A stretch of 64,000 nucleotides of DNA from Armatimonadetes bacterium DC (GCA_001442985.1 LDYB01000023.1:186001-250000), one strand, 5' to 3'; positions 37,928-48,157 are shown, numbered from the stretch's first letter. Program-made: numbers and translations. Notes: generated by a model not told the origin, from the letters alone.

Positions 37928-39091
37928 ACTCTAATCTGGCTGGGCGTGCTTCCTGGCTACCAACGCGGCACGGCTACTGATGTTTCCGCAGACGGCACGG
38001 TTATCATTGGCTTCTCGTACGATCCCACCATCAGTGGGAATCGTCGTGCTTTTCGCTGGACACGAGCGGAAGGCATACAAGACCTCGGCACCCTTGGAGG
38101 GACGCAGAGCGCAGCGTATAATATTTCACTGGATGGCACGGTGGTCGTCGGTTGGGCCCACAACGCCGACGGATACCTCCGCGCCTTCCGCTGGACGCCA
38201 ACGCAGGGCATGCAAGACCTTGGCACCCTCGGCGGTAACGAAAGCGCGGCGTTTGGGATCTCTGCCGATAGCACGGTTATCGTTGGCTATGCCCACAACG
38301 CCGACGGATACCTCCGCGCCTTCCGCTGGACGCCAACGCAGGGCATGCAAGACCTTGGCACCCTCGGCGGTAACGAAAGCGCGGCGTTTGGGGTCTCTGC
38401 CGATGGCACGGTTATCGTTGGCTATGCCCACAACACCAACGGACACCGCCGCGCCTTCCGCTGGACGCAAGAGACGGGGCTGCAGGAAATCCCTAATGCG
38501 TTCGGCGGCAGGGAGAGCATATGTTATAGTGCTTCGGCGAACGGCACAGTGGTCGTCGGTCAGGCGCGCAATGCCAGTGGGGACTGGCGTGCATTTCGCT
38601 GGACGCCGGAAGAAGGAGTGCAAGATCTCGGTACACCCGGACTCACATGGAGCTGGGGGCAGGATGTTTCAGCAGACGGTACAGTGGTCGTCGGCTATGT
38701 CTACGATCGAAATGAGCCCCTCAACCGATATATTGCCTTTCGCTGGACGCAAGGGATGGGAGCGGATAATTTGAGTCTCAGCTACGGTAGTCTGCTTACA
38801 GATGGCTCGCTGCTGATTATAGCCAACGCTCTCAGCCCCGATGGGCGCTACATCGTGGGGGAGGGCTACAACGCGACGGCGCAGCGGTACATGCCATTTT
38901 TGCTGGACACCTGGCGCACGGGCGATACCAACGGCGACGGCTGTATTGACGACACCGACCTGCTAAAGGTGCTCTTTGCGTTCGGCACCCCAGGCACTGG
39001 CTACACCCGCCACGAGGACATCAATAAAGATGGCATCGTGGACGACGCCGACTTGCTGATAGTGCTGTTCCACTTCGACAGTGGATGTTAG
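37841..39091 (+). CDS. HAF-repeat secreted protein with dockerin-like tail, paralog 1
   Basis: 416 residues from ATG 37841 (GGAGGAGG 5 nt upstream). Signal peptide about 1-29 (to TSWSQ). Seven or so repeats of about 45 residues follow, each with DLGTLGG...SADGTVVVGxAxN...RAFRWT, the 'extracellular repeat, HAF' pattern. Two repeats at 38156-38425 are almost identical in DNA. The end carries the dockerin pair (DTNGDGCIDDTDLL / DINKDGIVDDADLL) and finishes DSGC. Predicted beta-propeller-like surface protein. The gene 36% downstream in the pair is its paralog. Confidence 0.85.
   Translation: MKMRGIRTFFRVFLRASALLLITATSWSQTLIWLGVLPGYQRGTATDVSADGTVIIGFSYDPTISGNRRAFRWTRAEGIQDLGTLGGTQSAAYNISLDGTVVVGWAHNADGYLRAFRWTPTQGMQDLGTLGGNESAAFGISADSTVIVGYAHNADGYLRAFRWTPTQGMQDLGTLGGNESAAFGVSADGTVIVGYAHNTNGHRRAFRWTQETGLQEIPNAFGGRESICYSASANGTVVVGQARNASGDWRAFRWTPEEGVQDLGTPGLTWSWGQDVSADGTVVVGYVYDRNEPLNRYIAFRWTQGMGADNLSLSYGSLLTDGSLLIIANALSPDGRYIVGEGYNATAQRYMPFLLDTWRTGDTNGDGCIDDTDLLKVLFAFGTPGTGYTRHEDINKDGIVDDADLLIVLFHFDSGC
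38156..38425 (+). repeat. Tandem 135-bp repeat inside HAF gene 1
   Basis: Two adjacent 135-bp (45-codon) copies, 38156-38290 and 38291-38425, differ at only a few positions; a diverged third begins at 38426. Confidence 0.9.
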
Positions 39092-39190
39092 ATTGCTTAC
39101 GGACTTCTCTGCCTGAACCAGCAGGGTGGGCTAAGAAGTACTCCTGGCAGGGGCACATCACAGGGCGCTCCTGCCAAGCTTTTACTGTTG

Positions 39191-39358
39191 GGAACCCTGC
39201 CCGCATTTTTGCAGTCATATGAGTGCCAGTTCTTTTCGGAGATTATCGCATTCAGCACAGGAGGAGGAACGATGAAGATGCGGGGAATGCGCACTTTTTT
39301 CAGAGCGTTTCTGAGGGCATCGGCTCTGCTGCTCATCACAGCCACAAGCTGGTCGCAG
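39191..39358 (+). repeat. 168-bp duplicated leader and signal-peptide block, copy 2
   Basis: Copy of 37760-37927, offset 1431 bp. It includes the leader and signal peptide of the second HAF gene. The promoter presumably lies within or before it. Confidence 0.9.
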
Positions 39359-40498
39359 TCCATCACCTGGCTTGGCACGCTCGATGGCGTTGCCAGCTGG
39401 GCAAGTAGCGTTTCGGCAGATGGCACAGTGGTCGTTGGTGGGATACTCAGCTCCAGTAATCGGTTGCATGCCTTTCGCTGGACCGCGGCAAGGGGGATGC
39501 GATACATGGGCGATTTCGGAGGTGGCGAGAGCTGGGCTAGCGATGTTTCGGCAGACGGTTCCGTGGTTGTTGGCGAAGCCCTTGCCCCCAATGGTCGGCG
39601 GCATGCCTTCCGCTGGACACAGGCGGGGGGAATGCGAAGCATCCTTGCGCTCGGCAGTACCGAAAGCTATGCTGAAGCCACTTCAGCGGATGGCTCCGTT
39701 ATTGTTGGCGCCGCGTATATCCGCCATTACATCGCCTTTCGTTGGACCACAGCGGGAGTTCTGCAGGACCTTGGCAGACTTCCTGGAGGTGGCATCAGCT
39801 GGGCTTTTGGAGTTTCTGAGGATGGCTCCGTAGTCGTCGGTGCCGCACGCAACGCCAGCGATCTGTGGCGTGCCTTCCGCTGGACAGCGACAACCGGAAT
39901 GCAGGAACTCGGTACGCTCGGCGGCGATGAAAGCTGGGCTGAAGCCGTTTCGGCAGACGGCTCTGTGGTGGTGGGCAGGGCACGCAACGCCAGCGGTCAG
40001 TGGCGTGCCTTCCGCTGGACAGCGACAACCGGAATGCAGGAACTCGGTACGCTCGGCGGCGACGAAAGCTGGGCTGAAGCCGTTTCGGCAGACGGCTCTG
40101 TGGTGGTGGGTAGGGCACGCAACGCCAGCGGCCAGTGGCGTGCCTTCCGCTGGACGCAGGCTGGGGAGATGGAAGACCTGAACCAGACCTACGCCAGTCT
40201 GCTCACCAGCAACTCGTATCTCAAGGTAGCCTCTGCGCTTAGCCCCGACGGACGATACATCGTGGGTTGGGGCTTCAACGCAGCAACTGGACACGAAGAA
40301 ACATTCCTGTTAGACACCTGGCGCACGGGCGATACCAACGGCGACGGCTGTATTGACGACTCGGACTTGCTTGCCGTGTTGTTCGCCTTCGGCACCCCAG
40401 GCACTGGCTACACCCGCCACGAGGACATCAATAAAGACGGCATCGTGGACGACGCCGACTTGCTGATAGTGCTGTCCAACTTCGGTAGTGGGTGTTAG
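39272..40498 (+). CDS. HAF-repeat secreted protein with dockerin-like tail, paralog 2
   Basis: 408 residues from ATG 39272 (GGAGGAGG 5 nt upstream). Signal peptide nearly identical to that of paralog 1, then HAF repeats (SADGSVVVGRARNASGQWRA and similar, RAFRWT). Two DNA-level 135-bp copies lie at 39881-40150. The dockerin tail (DTNGDGCIDDSDLL / INKDGIVDDADLL) ends GSGC. The repeats differ from those of paralog 1 while both ends are almost the same, so ends are homogenised or recently exchanged. An intrinsic terminator follows. Confidence 0.85.
   Translation: MKMRGMRTFFRAFLRASALLLITATSWSQSITWLGTLDGVASWASSVSADGTVVVGGILSSSNRLHAFRWTAARGMRYMGDFGGGESWASDVSADGSVVVGEALAPNGRRHAFRWTQAGGMRSILALGSTESYAEATSADGSVIVGAAYIRHYIAFRWTTAGVLQDLGRLPGGGISWAFGVSEDGSVVVGAARNASDLWRAFRWTATTGMQELGTLGGDESWAEAVSADGSVVVGRARNASGQWRAFRWTATTGMQELGTLGGDESWAEAVSADGSVVVGRARNASGQWRAFRWTQAGEMEDLNQTYASLLTSNSYLKVASALSPDGRYIVGWGFNAATGHEETFLLDTWRTGDTNGDGCIDDSDLLAVLFAFGTPGTGYTRHEDINKDGIVDDADLLIVLSNFGSGC
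39881..40150 (+). repeat. Tandem 135-bp repeat inside HAF gene 2
   Basis: Copies 39881-40015 and 40016-40150 differ at about three positions. Same period as in HAF gene 1 but a different sequence. Confidence 0.9.
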
Positions 40499-40513
40499 CG
40501 CCTTCCCTCTTTT

Positions 40514-40546
40514 GCTCCCTCTCCTGCCTGGTACGGGAGAGGGAGC
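40514..40546 (+). terminator. Terminator between HAF gene 2 and rluB
   Basis: An 11-bp stem GCTCCCTCTCC / GGGAGAGGGAGC with a 10-nt loop, followed by TTCTCAGTTTT. It serves the HAF gene and perhaps the convergent rluB. Confidence 0.75.
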
Positions 40547-40549
40547 TTC

Positions 40550-41281
40550 TCAGTTTTGCTCTCTTAGCACGCTTTTGAGCGCCTCGATCTCCTCTTGCGT
40601 GAGCCAGCGCCATTTGCCCGGAGGCAGGTCGCGGGGCAGGCGCAACGGACCGAACGCAATCCGCACCAGTTTACGCACAGGATGCCCCACCGCCTGACAC
40701 ATGCGCCGAATCTGGCGCTTGCGCCCTTCACGCAGGGTAATTTCCAGCAGGCTCTCGTGGGGCGCGGCTTTTAACAGGCGCACTTTTGCAGGAGCCGTGC
40801 GCCCCTCTTCCAGCATGACGCCCTCGCGCAGAGCTTTCAGCGCCGCTTCGCTGGGCATCCCTTTCACCCACACGCGATAGGTCTTGGGCATCTTATAGCG
40901 TGGGTGGAGCAGGCGATTCGCCAGTGCGCCGTCGTTGGTCAGAAGCAACAGCCCTTCCGAGTCGGCGTCCAGCCTGCCCACGGGGAACACAGGCACAGGC
41001 ACATCAGCAATCAGCTCCATGATGGTGCGCTTCGCGTGGGGGTCAGAGCGGGTCGTGACAAATCCGCGCGGCTTGTGCAACATCAAATACACCGTTTTGG
41101 GCGGCTCACGCACGGGCTTGCCGTCCACCAGAATGGTGTCCCGTTCGGGGTCTACCTTCATGCCGAGCGTGGCTGTTTGCCCGTTGACCAGCACGCGCCC
41201 CTGCTCGATGAGTTGCTCACACGCCCGTCGTGAACCCAGCCCACACCGCGCCAGCCACTTCTGCAGACGAATCGGCTCCAT
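40550..41281 (-). CDS. rluB: RsuA/RluB-family 23S rRNA pseudouridine synthase
   Basis: 243 residues from ATG 41281, adjacent to the upstream stop; the S4 domain then starts at once (MEPIRLQKWLARCGLGSRR). The catalytic Asp is in FPVGRLDADSEGLLLLTNDG and the family motif LHKPRGFVTT precedes it. RluB modifies U2605 of 23S rRNA; RluE/F/RsuA have similar sequences, so the target is inferred. Third gene of an operon after the cyclodeaminase-like gene. Confidence 0.88.
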   Translation of the reverse strand: MEPIRLQKWLARCGLGSRRACEQLIEQGRVLVNGQTATLGMKVDPERDTILVDGKPVREPPKTVYLMLHKPRGFVTTRSDPHAKRTIMELIADVPVPVFPVGRLDADSEGLLLLTNDGALANRLLHPRYKMPKTYRVWVKGMPSEAALKALREGVMLEEGRTAPAKVRLLKAAPHESLLEITLREGRKRQIRRMCQAVGHPVRKLVRIAFGPLRLPRDLPPGKWRWLTQEEIEALKSVLREQN

Positions 41282-41282
41282 C

Positions 41283-42242
41283 TCAGTTCTCGGAAGTGGT
41301 GAGCGATTCGTAGACCGCGCTGGCGACCGCCACATCTTCCAGCGCAATCCCCAGCGATTTGAAGAGCGTAATCTCTTCGGGTGCCTGGCGCCCTAAAGCC
41401 AGCCCGCCCACGAGGTAAGACAGCGGCAGCACGCGCTCCCATGTGAGGCGTCGCACCTCTATCGGGATGACCAGCTCCGCCGCTTCGATTCGCGCCTGTT
41501 GCACATCGTCCACGAAGATGCGGTCGCATCGCGCGACGGCGTGGGTGTCCAGCTCGCGGCGCGCCAGCGAGTTCGCGCCCACGGCGTTCAGGTGCATGCC
41601 GGGCTTGAGCATCGCGCCCGACACAATCGGCTCGCGGGCGGTGGTCACGGTAATTACGATATCGGCGCTATCCAGCGCCCCCTCCACGCTTTCGGCGGGT
41701 TCGAGGGGCACGCCTAACAGGGGCGCGTTCGCCTCGCAGAAGGCTTTCGCACGCTCTGGAGTACGGCTATAGACGCGCACGCGCGTGATCGAGCGCACGG
41801 CGCACACCGCCTGCAGCTGGGTCAGCGCCTGCCCGCCCGCGCCAATCAAAGCCACCGTCTGGGCGTCGGGGCGCGCGAGCCAGCGAGTCGCCACGCCCGT
41901 CGCCGCGCCCGTGCGGATTCTGCCGAGCCAGTCCGCCTCTATGAGGGCTAAAATCTCGCCCGTCTGCGCCGATGCCAGCACGACCACAAAGCGCGTCCCA
42001 CCAGGGAAGGAAAAATAGCTTTTGTAGCCGATATACTGCCGCCACGCCGCGCCCATCAGGTGCAGGGTTCCCTGGGCGGTATGCACGCGCTGGCGGGGCT
42101 GGTTCGTCGCGCGCCCGTGCGCCCAATCGCGAAACGCCGCCTCAACCACTTCAATCGCGCGCGCCATCGGCAGATGCGCCTGCACCTCCGCCTCGCGTAT
42201 CAACAGGGGCGTACTATCGCCCAGAAGAAGGGTTTCTGCCAT
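41283..42242 (-). CDS. Ornithine cyclodeaminase / mu-crystallin family enzyme
   Basis: 319 residues. It shows TPLLIREAEVQAHLPM, the NAD(P)-binding GAGGQALTQLQAV, TGAATGVATRWLARPD and the C-terminal LGIALEDVAVASAVYES. Family members convert ornithine to proline, reduce imino acids, or make alanine dehydrogenase activity; substrate is unassigned. It lies 12 nt after the coiled-coil nuclease-like gene and overlaps the rluB start region (stop to start 0-1 nt). Confidence 0.9.
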   Translation of the reverse strand: MAETLLLGDSTPLLIREAEVQAHLPMARAIEVVEAAFRDWAHGRATNQPRQRVHTAQGTLHLMGAAWRQYIGYKSYFSFPGGTRFVVVLASAQTGEILALIEADWLGRIRTGAATGVATRWLARPDAQTVALIGAGGQALTQLQAVCAVRSITRVRVYSRTPERAKAFCEANAPLLGVPLEPAESVEGALDSADIVITVTTAREPIVSGAMLKPGMHLNAVGANSLARRELDTHAVARCDRIFVDDVQQARIEAAELVIPIEVRRLTWERVLPLSYLVGGLALGRQAPEEITLFKSLGIALEDVAVASAVYESLTTSEN

Positions 42243-42254
42243 ATCAGGACCCCT

Positions 42255-43229
42255 TTACGCCTGTTTCAGAAGCTCCTCTCCTTGAACCTTCGAGTCGGTT
42301 ATCAGAACGACCCCTTCGCGTCCTGCCAGCGTCCTGGCTTTCGGTGTTGCCGCTCTGCCGATGGCGACAGGCACAGCAAGGTATCCACACTCACGCAGAA
42401 TGGCGGCGCGCTCGCGCGCTCGAGAGATATCTTTGACGCCCACGCCCCACGAGACCTCCACCGCCAGAACAATCTCTTTCCCGTCGGAGCGCCTTACGCC
42501 CTGTATCACATAGTCCAGTTCCAGCAGCTGGTCGCGCTTGGAGCTTTCGAGCGCCACCCGCTTCTCAATCTCCCTGTCATAGAACTCGCCTGGCGCGTAG
42601 ACTCTCACATGACGCAACAATCTGCCAAAGAACGACTTAGCGCGCCGTTCCCAATCTATTTCCAGCACAATCCCCTTCACACTGGCGAGGTCGTCTTTGA
42701 CCTCTTTCATATCTTTTTTGAGCGTCTCTATATCCTGCTCTACGCGCTCAAAGCGTGCGGTGAACTCGGTGCGCGTCTGGTGCATCTCCAGTTCAATCTG
42801 CTCAAAGCGTGCGGTGAACTCGGTGCGCATCTGGTGCATCTCCAGTTCAATCTGCTCAAAGCGCGCGGTGAACTCAGCACGCATTGCCTGCATCTGTTGC
42901 TGGAACTCTAAACGCAGTTGCTGGAGTTGCTGCTGAAACTCGAGGCGCATCTGCTGCATCTGCTGTTCAAACTCCGCACGCTGGCGGGCAATCTGTTCTT
43001 CGATGGCTTCCATGCGCCGCTCGTGCGCTTCTATGCGCTTCTCATAGGCTTCCATCCGCTCGCGCATCTCGGCGCGAAAGGCGCGGAACTCCTGCGGCAG
43101 GAGCAAAAGGTCCTGAGGCAGCAGCGCGCTCAAAAGCGCCTCGCGCCACTCAGGATGCTGGCGAATAATCTGAATGAGTTCCTCTACCGAACGGATTTGC
43201 GGCACGCTCTGATTATACCACAGGGACAT
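42255..43229 (-). CDS. Coiled-coil protein with PD-(D/E)XK-like C-terminal domain
   Basis: 324 residues from ATG 43229; the longer frame runs into the divergent hutU. The N-terminus ([20 protein letters not shown]) is followed by a long coiled coil (50-190), including three 18-residue repeats near [17 protein letters not shown] encoded by 54-bp tandem DNA. The C-terminal domain (about 200-324) has [22 protein letters not shown] and [14 protein letters not shown], the pattern of DUF3782-type nuclease-like folds (Asp, Glu-x-Ser). The EVS in place of ExK leaves catalysis doubtful. Common in thermophiles and cyanobacteria; role unknown. Confidence 0.75.
   Translation of the reverse strand: MSLWYNQSVPQIRSVEELIQIIRQHPEWREALLSALLPQDLLLLPQEFRAFRAEMRERMEAYEKRIEAHERRMEAIEEQIARQRAEFEQQMQQMRLEFQQQLQQLRLEFQQQMQAMRAEFTARFEQIELEMHQMRTEFTARFEQIELEMHQTRTEFTARFERVEQDIETLKKDMKEVKDDLASVKGIVLEIDWERRAKSFFGRLLRHVRVYAPGEFYDREIEKRVALESSKRDQLLELDYVIQGVRRSDGKEIVLAVEVSWGVGVKDISRARERAAILRECGYLAVPVAIGRAATPKARTLAGREGVVLITDSKVQGEELLKQA
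42747..42908 (-). repeat. Tandem 54-bp repeat in the coiled-coil gene
   Basis: Units begin at 42747, 42801 and 42855; the first two are nearly identical and the third has diverged. Each encodes 18 residues of coiled coil. Confidence 0.85.
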
Positions 43230-43258
43230 GGTATAATCCCCGCAGGAGGTTTCCGACG

Positions 43259-44914
43259 ATGGCAACCTTAGCACGCACCGTTCGCGCTCCACGCGGCGCC
43301 CAGCGCACCGCCAAAGGCTGGATTCAGGAAGCCGCCAAGCGCATGCTGATGAACAACTTAGACCCCGAAGTCGCCGAAAAGCCCGAAGAGCTGATTGTCT
43401 ACGGCGGACGCGGCAAAGCCGCCCGCAGCTGGGAAGATTTTGAACGCATCCTTCGCGTGCTGGATCGCCTCGAAAACGACGAGACCCTGCTGGTGCAGTC
43501 GGGTCGGGCAGTTGGCGTATTCCGCACCCATGAGCGCGCTCCGCGCGTGATTCTCGCCAACTCCAACCTCGTGCCCAAATGGGCGACATGGGAAGTGTTC
43601 GATGAGCTGGAACGCGCCGGGCTGATTATGTTCGGGCAGATGACCGCAGGCAGCTGGATCTACATCGGCACGCAAGGCATCCTGCAGGGCACTTACGAGA
43701 CCTTCCTCTCGGCTGCCAAAAAACACTTCAACGGCTCGCTGAAAGGCACGATTACCGTAACGGCGGGCTTGGGCGGTATGGGCGGCGCGCAGCCGCTTGC
43801 GGTTACGCTCAACGGGGGCGTGATTATCGCCGTTGAGGTAGACCCCCACCGCATCCAGCGCCGCATCGAGACGAACTATCTGGACACCTGGACGGATAGC
43901 CTCGAACAGGCGATTCAGATGGCGGAAGAGGCGAAGCGCAAGGGGCAGGCGCTCTCAATTGGGCTGCTGGGCAACGCGAGCGAAGTACTGCCCGAAATGG
44001 TGCGACGCGGCTTCATTCCCGACTTAGTGACGGACCAGACCAGCGCCCATGACCCCCTGTACGGCTATGTGCCGCGCAGAATGTCGCTCCGCGAGGTGGA
44101 AGAGGCACGGCGCACGCGCCCCGAAGAAGTCCGCCAGCGCGCGATTGAATCGATGGCGATCCACTGCGAAGCAATCGTTGCTATGCAAAAAGCGGGCGCG
44201 ATTGCGTTTGACTACGGCAACAACCTGCGCGCCTTCGCGAAAGAGGGCGGCTTTGCCGATGCCTTCAGCTACCCCGGCTTCGTGCCCGCGTTTATTCGCG
44301 ACCAGTTCTGCGAGGGGCGCGGTCCGTTCCGCTGGGTGGCGCTGTCGGGCGAGCCGTCCGACATTTACAAAACCGACGCCGCCCTGCTCAAGCTCTTCCC
44401 CGAAGACGAGGGGCTACACCGCTGGCTCACCGAGGGTGTCAAGCGGTTCAAGTTTCAGGGCTTGCCTGCCCGAATCTGCTGGCTCGGCTACGGCGAGCGC
44501 GATAAAGCAGGGCTTCTGTTCAACGAGATGGTGCGCAAGGGCGAACTGCAGGCGCCAATTGTAATTGGGCGCGACCATCTGGACGCAGGGAGCGTCGCCA
44601 GCCCCTACCGCGAGACGGAAGCCATGCTGGACGGCTCCGACGCGATTGCCGACTGGCCGTTGCTGAACTTCGCTTTGAACGCGGTCTCTGGCGCGGCGTG
44701 GGTCAGTTTCCATCACGGTGGGGGCGTCGGAATGGGCTACTCGCTCCACGCGGGGCAGGTCTGCGTCGCCGACGGCTCCGACGAAGCGGCATGGCGACTG
44801 GAGCGTGTGCTGACCAACGACCCCGGCACGGGCGTCATGCGCCATGCCCACGCAGGCTACGAGAAAGCCCGCCAGATTGCACGCGAGCGCGGGATTGATC
44901 TCGCTGAAGACTAA
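43259..44914 (+). CDS. hutU: Urocanate hydratase
   Basis: 551 residues, normal length. It hydrates urocanate to imidazolonepropionate with tightly bound NAD in histidine breakdown. Signature regions include [27 protein letters not shown] (NAD site), [32 protein letters not shown] and [21 protein letters not shown] at about 43232-43237 and CAGGAGG 10 nt before ATG. No hutH, hutI or hutG is nearby. Its stop overlaps the convergent kinase by 4 nt. Confidence 0.96.
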   Translation: MATLARTVRAPRGAQRTAKGWIQEAAKRMLMNNLDPEVAEKPEELIVYGGRGKAARSWEDFERILRVLDRLENDETLLVQSGRAVGVFRTHERAPRVILANSNLVPKWATWEVFDELERAGLIMFGQMTAGSWIYIGTQGILQGTYETFLSAAKKHFNGSLKGTITVTAGLGGMGGAQPLAVTLNGGVIIAVEVDPHRIQRRIETNYLDTWTDSLEQAIQMAEEAKRKGQALSIGLLGNASEVLPEMVRRGFIPDLVTDQTSAHDPLYGYVPRRMSLREVEEARRTRPEEVRQRAIESMAIHCEAIVAMQKAGAIAFDYGNNLRAFAKEGGFADAFSYPGFVPAFIRDQFCEGRGPFRWVALSGEPSDIYKTDAALLKLFPEDEGLHRWLTEGVKRFKFQGLPARICWLGYGERDKAGLLFNEMVRKGELQAPIVIGRDHLDAGSVASPYRETEAMLDGSDAIADWPLLNFALNAVSGAAWVSFHHGGGVGMGYSLHAGQVCVADGSDEAAWRLERVLTNDPGTGVMRHAHAGYEKARQIARERGIDLAED

Positions 44915-46659
44915 GGGCGCGGGAACACCACCCGCGCCACCGTGCGCGAGTCGGCGCTGCTGATTTCAAAGCGCCCGCGAAGCGTGCCGCGCACCAGATT
45001 GTCAATAATCTTCACGCCGAGCGTGTTGGAGCGTGCCGCGTCAAAATCGGGCGGGAGCGGTTCGCCATCGTTGGCGACTTCCAGCAACACATGCCCGTTC
45101 GTGAACTCCACCCGCACGCTGATTTCTCCTTCCGTGCGATCTTTGAACCCATGCTCGATTGCGTTCTGAATCAGCTCGTTCAAAATCAGTGCCACGGCAG
45201 TCGCCTGTTGCAACGGCAGGAGCACATCTTCCCCCTCCACGCGCGAGTGAATCTGTTTCCCCGGAGGCACAAGCGCCTGCTTCGTGTTATGCAGAATGCT
45301 GGAGGCAATCTTGCGCAGGCTCACCATGTCCAGGTCTTCACGCGAGAGCAACTCATGCACCTGTGCAATTGCCAGAATGCGGCTGAGGCTGTCCTGAATC
45401 ACCTCTTCCACCGTTTTGTAGCGCGAGTAGTGCATCTGCAGGCGCATCAGGCTCGCAATCTGCTGGAGGTTGTTTTTGACGCGATGGTGCATCTCCTGCA
45501 GAATGGCACTGCGCACCATGAGTTTGGCGTGGTCAATCGCGAGCGCGGCTTGACTGGCGACCGCCTCCAGCGTGCGCAACTCCTCATCGGTGAACAGATG
45601 CGGGCGATCCGTGTAGCAGTTCAGCACGCCAATCACCTGCTCGCGCACGCGCAGGGGCACGGAGACCATCGAGTGCAACCCCTCGCGCGCCGCAATATCG
45701 GGGAATCGGTAGTTCGGGTGGGCGCGTACATCAGGCACGACAATCACGCGGTTCTCCGCCACGGCGCGCCCTGCAATACTCTCTCCAACCCGTAGCGGGG
45801 GTTTCTTGCGATACTCTTCGCTTTCTGCCTGAGTGGCTTTCAGCACCAGTTCGCCCTTCTCCTCGTCCAACAGCATGACCGTAACAATCTTATAGCCCAG
45901 TGTCTGGGCGGTGATATGCACCAGTAGCTGCAATACCTCTTCCAGATAGAGGTTGCCCGTGAGCGTGCGGCTGATTTCCGAAAGCGTGGCGACCTGGGTG
46001 GCGGTGCGCTCCAGCTGTTCGATACGGCTCAGCTGATTGAGCGCGCCCGCCAGATGACTCGCAATCCCCGACAGCAGGCGAATCTGGTCTTGCTGATACT
46101 CTTTGGGCTTGCGCGTGCGCACGCTGATGACCCCAATCACCTCGTTATTGACCACCAGCGGTACAGCGAGCATGCTCTCGTACTGTTGCTCGTTCAGGGC
46201 GGGGTAGAGTTTGAAGCGGGGGTCTTTGTAGGCAGCGCGTGCGACAGCGACGGGACGGCGCTCTTTGGCGACCCAGCCTGTGATGCCCTCGCCCGGTTTG
46301 AGCCGAATCTCGTTGATGAATCGGGCATCGTCGCCTGTGGCAGCGCGCAGCACCAGTTCCTCGCGGGTTTCATCAAACAGAAAGATGTGGCAGATTTCGG
46401 TTTCGGTGATGCGCATCGCGATTTCGGCGATAGACTGGAGCATGGCTTCGGAGGCGAAAGCGCTGCCGGTGGCTTCGCTGATTTTACGGAGCGCCTCAAT
46501 CTCTGCTTCGCGGTCGGCGAGTTTATGCTCCAGCTGGCGCAGGGCGCGACGCGCCTCTTGAAGCTCGCGCTCTTTGCGCTCCAGCTCGGCGCGGAGTTCC
46601 GCAGGGTCGTCGCTCTGCCAGCGGCGCTGACGCTGGCGCCACAACTTCAACACGCGCAT
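44911..46659 (-). CDS. Sensor histidine kinase with two GAF domains (HisKA_2 type)
   Basis: 582 residues, cytoplasmic. A coiled coil (15-62) leads into GAF 1 (about 70-205) and GAF 2 (about 230-370). The phospho-acceptor helix [20 protein letters not shown] marks the HisKA_2/HWE group, with an ATPase domain after it ([26 protein letters not shown]). Such kinases often sense redox or small ligands and feed single-domain response regulators, so the regulator at 12 kb is a possible partner (inference). TATACT at 46667-46672, 7 nt from the ATG, predicts a leaderless mRNA. Confidence 0.93.
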   Translation of the reverse strand: MRVLKLWRQRQRRWQSDDPAELRAELERKERELQEARRALRQLEHKLADREAEIEALRKISEATGSAFASEAMLQSIAEIAMRITETEICHIFLFDETREELVLRAATGDDARFINEIRLKPGEGITGWVAKERRPVAVARAAYKDPRFKLYPALNEQQYESMLAVPLVVNNEVIGVISVRTRKPKEYQQDQIRLLSGIASHLAGALNQLSRIEQLERTATQVATLSEISRTLTGNLYLEEVLQLLVHITAQTLGYKIVTVMLLDEEKGELVLKATQAESEEYRKKPPLRVGESIAGRAVAENRVIVVPDVRAHPNYRFPDIAAREGLHSMVSVPLRVREQVIGVLNCYTDRPHLFTDEELRTLEAVASQAALAIDHAKLMVRSAILQEMHHRVKNNLQQIASLMRLQMHYSRYKTVEEVIQDSLSRILAIAQVHELLSREDLDMVSLRKIASSILHNTKQALVPPGKQIHSRVEGEDVLLPLQQATAVALILNELIQNAIEHGFKDRTEGEISVRVEFTNGHVLLEVANDGEPLPPDFDAARSNTLGVKIIDNLVRGTLRGRFEISSADSRTVARVVFPRP

Positions 46660-46683
46660 GGGTTAAAGTATACCGAGCGCGAA

Positions 46684-47322
46684 TCAGCCGAACCGAACCC
46701 CAACTGCCTTGAGCCACTCCTGCGCAATCAGCATGTGCCCTGCCATAGTGGGATGGACGCCATCGGCTGCCCAGAAGGCGGGATCACGCCGCATGGCGAC
46801 TTCGCGAAACCGCCGATCCAGCGGCACCAGCGTGGCTTTGAACTCGCGCGCCAGCTGGCGCACCACCTGAATCTTCGGGTCCAGGTCCTCGCGCCATGTC
46901 TCGCGGTCAGGCGGCGTGTGCAACACAAACGGTTCCATCAGAATAATCTGCGCTTCGGTGCGCTCGCGCGTCAGGCGCAGGAGGGCGCGATAATCACGCT
47001 CAAATTCCTGCACGCTGGTGGGGTCGTTGCTGTCGTAGCGGCGCCATGTGTCGTTGATGCCAATCAGGATGGAAACCCAGTCGGGTTTGAGAGCGATGCA
47101 ATCGGCTTCCCAGCGTGCCAGCAGGTCGCGCACACGGTTCCCGCTGATGCCCCGATTCAAAAACCGAATCTGGCGTTCGGGATACATCGCCGCAATCCAG
47201 GAAGCAATCAGCAAGGGGTAGCCCCAGCCCAGATCGGTGGCGACTTCGCGCTTGCGCCCGCCGTCGGTAATACTATCACCCTGAAACAGGACCAGACTGT
47301 TCTCGGCAATCCGCAGAGGCAT
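46684..47322 (-). CDS. SGNH/GDSL-family hydrolase
   Basis: 212 residues from ATG 47322; the longer frame crosses a terminator. The four blocks are LFQGDSITDGG (Ser nucleophile), NRGISGNRVRDL (Gly), LIGINDTWRR (Asn) and ADGVHPTMAGH (Asp-His). These esterases act on acetylated sugars or lipids; no signal peptide is visible, so it is intracellular. Substrate unknown. Confidence 0.92.
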   Translation of the reverse strand: MPLRIAENSLVLFQGDSITDGGRKREVATDLGWGYPLLIASWIAAMYPERQIRFLNRGISGNRVRDLLARWEADCIALKPDWVSILIGINDTWRRYDSNDPTSVQEFERDYRALLRLTRERTEAQIILMEPFVLHTPPDRETWREDLDPKIQVVRQLAREFKATLVPLDRRFREVAMRRDPAFWAADGVHPTMAGHMLIAQEWLKAVGVRFG

Positions 47323-47365
47323 GGGTATGGGGTTCGCGCCAGCCCCCGTGTTTCCTTCAAGAATC

Positions 47366-47395
47366 AAAAAGCCCCTCCAGCAGGAGGGGCTTTTT
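47366..47395 (-). terminator. Intrinsic terminator after the PEP-CTERM gene
   Basis: AAAAAGCCCCTCC / GGAGGGGCTTTTT, a 13-bp perfect stem with a 4-nt AGCA loop and T run on both strands. Confidence 0.92.
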
Positions 47396-47416
47396 CGCCA
47401 AGCCGCTCTGATTGGC

Positions 47417-47971
47417 TCAGTTCTTCTTGCGTCGGCGCAGCGCCAGCAGGCTGACCAAGCCAGTGCCCAGCGCAACCATGCTGGCAGGCTCAGGCACCAC
47501 GCTCACGGTCAGGATGTAGTCGCCAGCCTCGCCGTGAGTGGCGCCCTCATAGTAGGACAGGCTGGACTGCACCCCGCCGTGATACCCCGTAATCGCAATG
47601 TAGTAGTCGCCCGTAGCGGTCGCCTGCCAGCGGATGGCAGAGCCGAAACCGCTACCAGCATCGTCGTTCCACACAATCGCCGTTGTGCCAGTGGCGTCAA
47701 ACAGCGCCATCACAGTGTCCGGAACATTGTAAAGCGTGCTGATAGGGAAAGTAATCGCCGTCAGGTAGTCCCCTGCATTCAGGCGGATTTTGAAGAAGTC
47801 GGAGTCGTTTGCCGTGAGGCTAATCACGCCCACATCCGCCCATGGGGCACTATTGCCGTAGAGAACCATATCTGCGGTCGCGCGTGTGTCGTTCGGCTCA
47901 GTTTCACCAAACAACGCGAAAGCGTTGACGGTCAATAAGGCACCCAAAGCCAGTGTTGCCAATCGTTTCAT
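47417..47971 (-). CDS. PEP-CTERM sorted extracellular protein
   Basis: 184 residues from ATG 47971 (AAAGGAGG 8 nt upstream). Signal peptide about 1-21. The mature part is a bacterial pre-peptidase-like (PPC/DVUA0089) beta domain (GETEPNDTRATADMV, NDSDFFKIRLNAGDYL, TGDYYIAITGYHGG). The C-terminus is VPEPASMVALGTGLVSLLAL followed by RRRKKN, an exact PEP-CTERM sorting signal. Exosortase, which cleaves it, is not in the window. Often linked to extracellular polysaccharide. Confidence 0.93.
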   Translation of the reverse strand: MKRLATLALGALLTVNAFALFGETEPNDTRATADMVLYGNSAPWADVGVISLTANDSDFFKIRLNAGDYLTAITFPISTLYNVPDTVMALFDATGTTAIVWNDDAGSGFGSAIRWQATATGDYYIAITGYHGGVQSSLSYYEGATHGEAGDYILTVSVVPEPASMVALGTGLVSLLALRRRKKN

Positions 47972-48157
47972 ACAGCATCCTCCTTTCCGGGCTTCCCGGA
48001 GATATTGCACGGGGCGAACCGTGCGACTATATTATAGCACACTCTGGGCGCAATTGTCAAGAGGAAAACAGGCAATTCAGGGAGAATTCAGGACGAAAAC
48101 CCGCAAAATTGCGGGGCGAGGCGCGGAGTCCCGGCATATGGGGTACTATTATGGCAT

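Noticed and set aside
38156-38425. Regularly spaced repeats resembling a CRISPR array
   Set aside because: The repeats are in frame, 135 bp long, contiguous without spacers, and encode HAF units. No cas genes are present.
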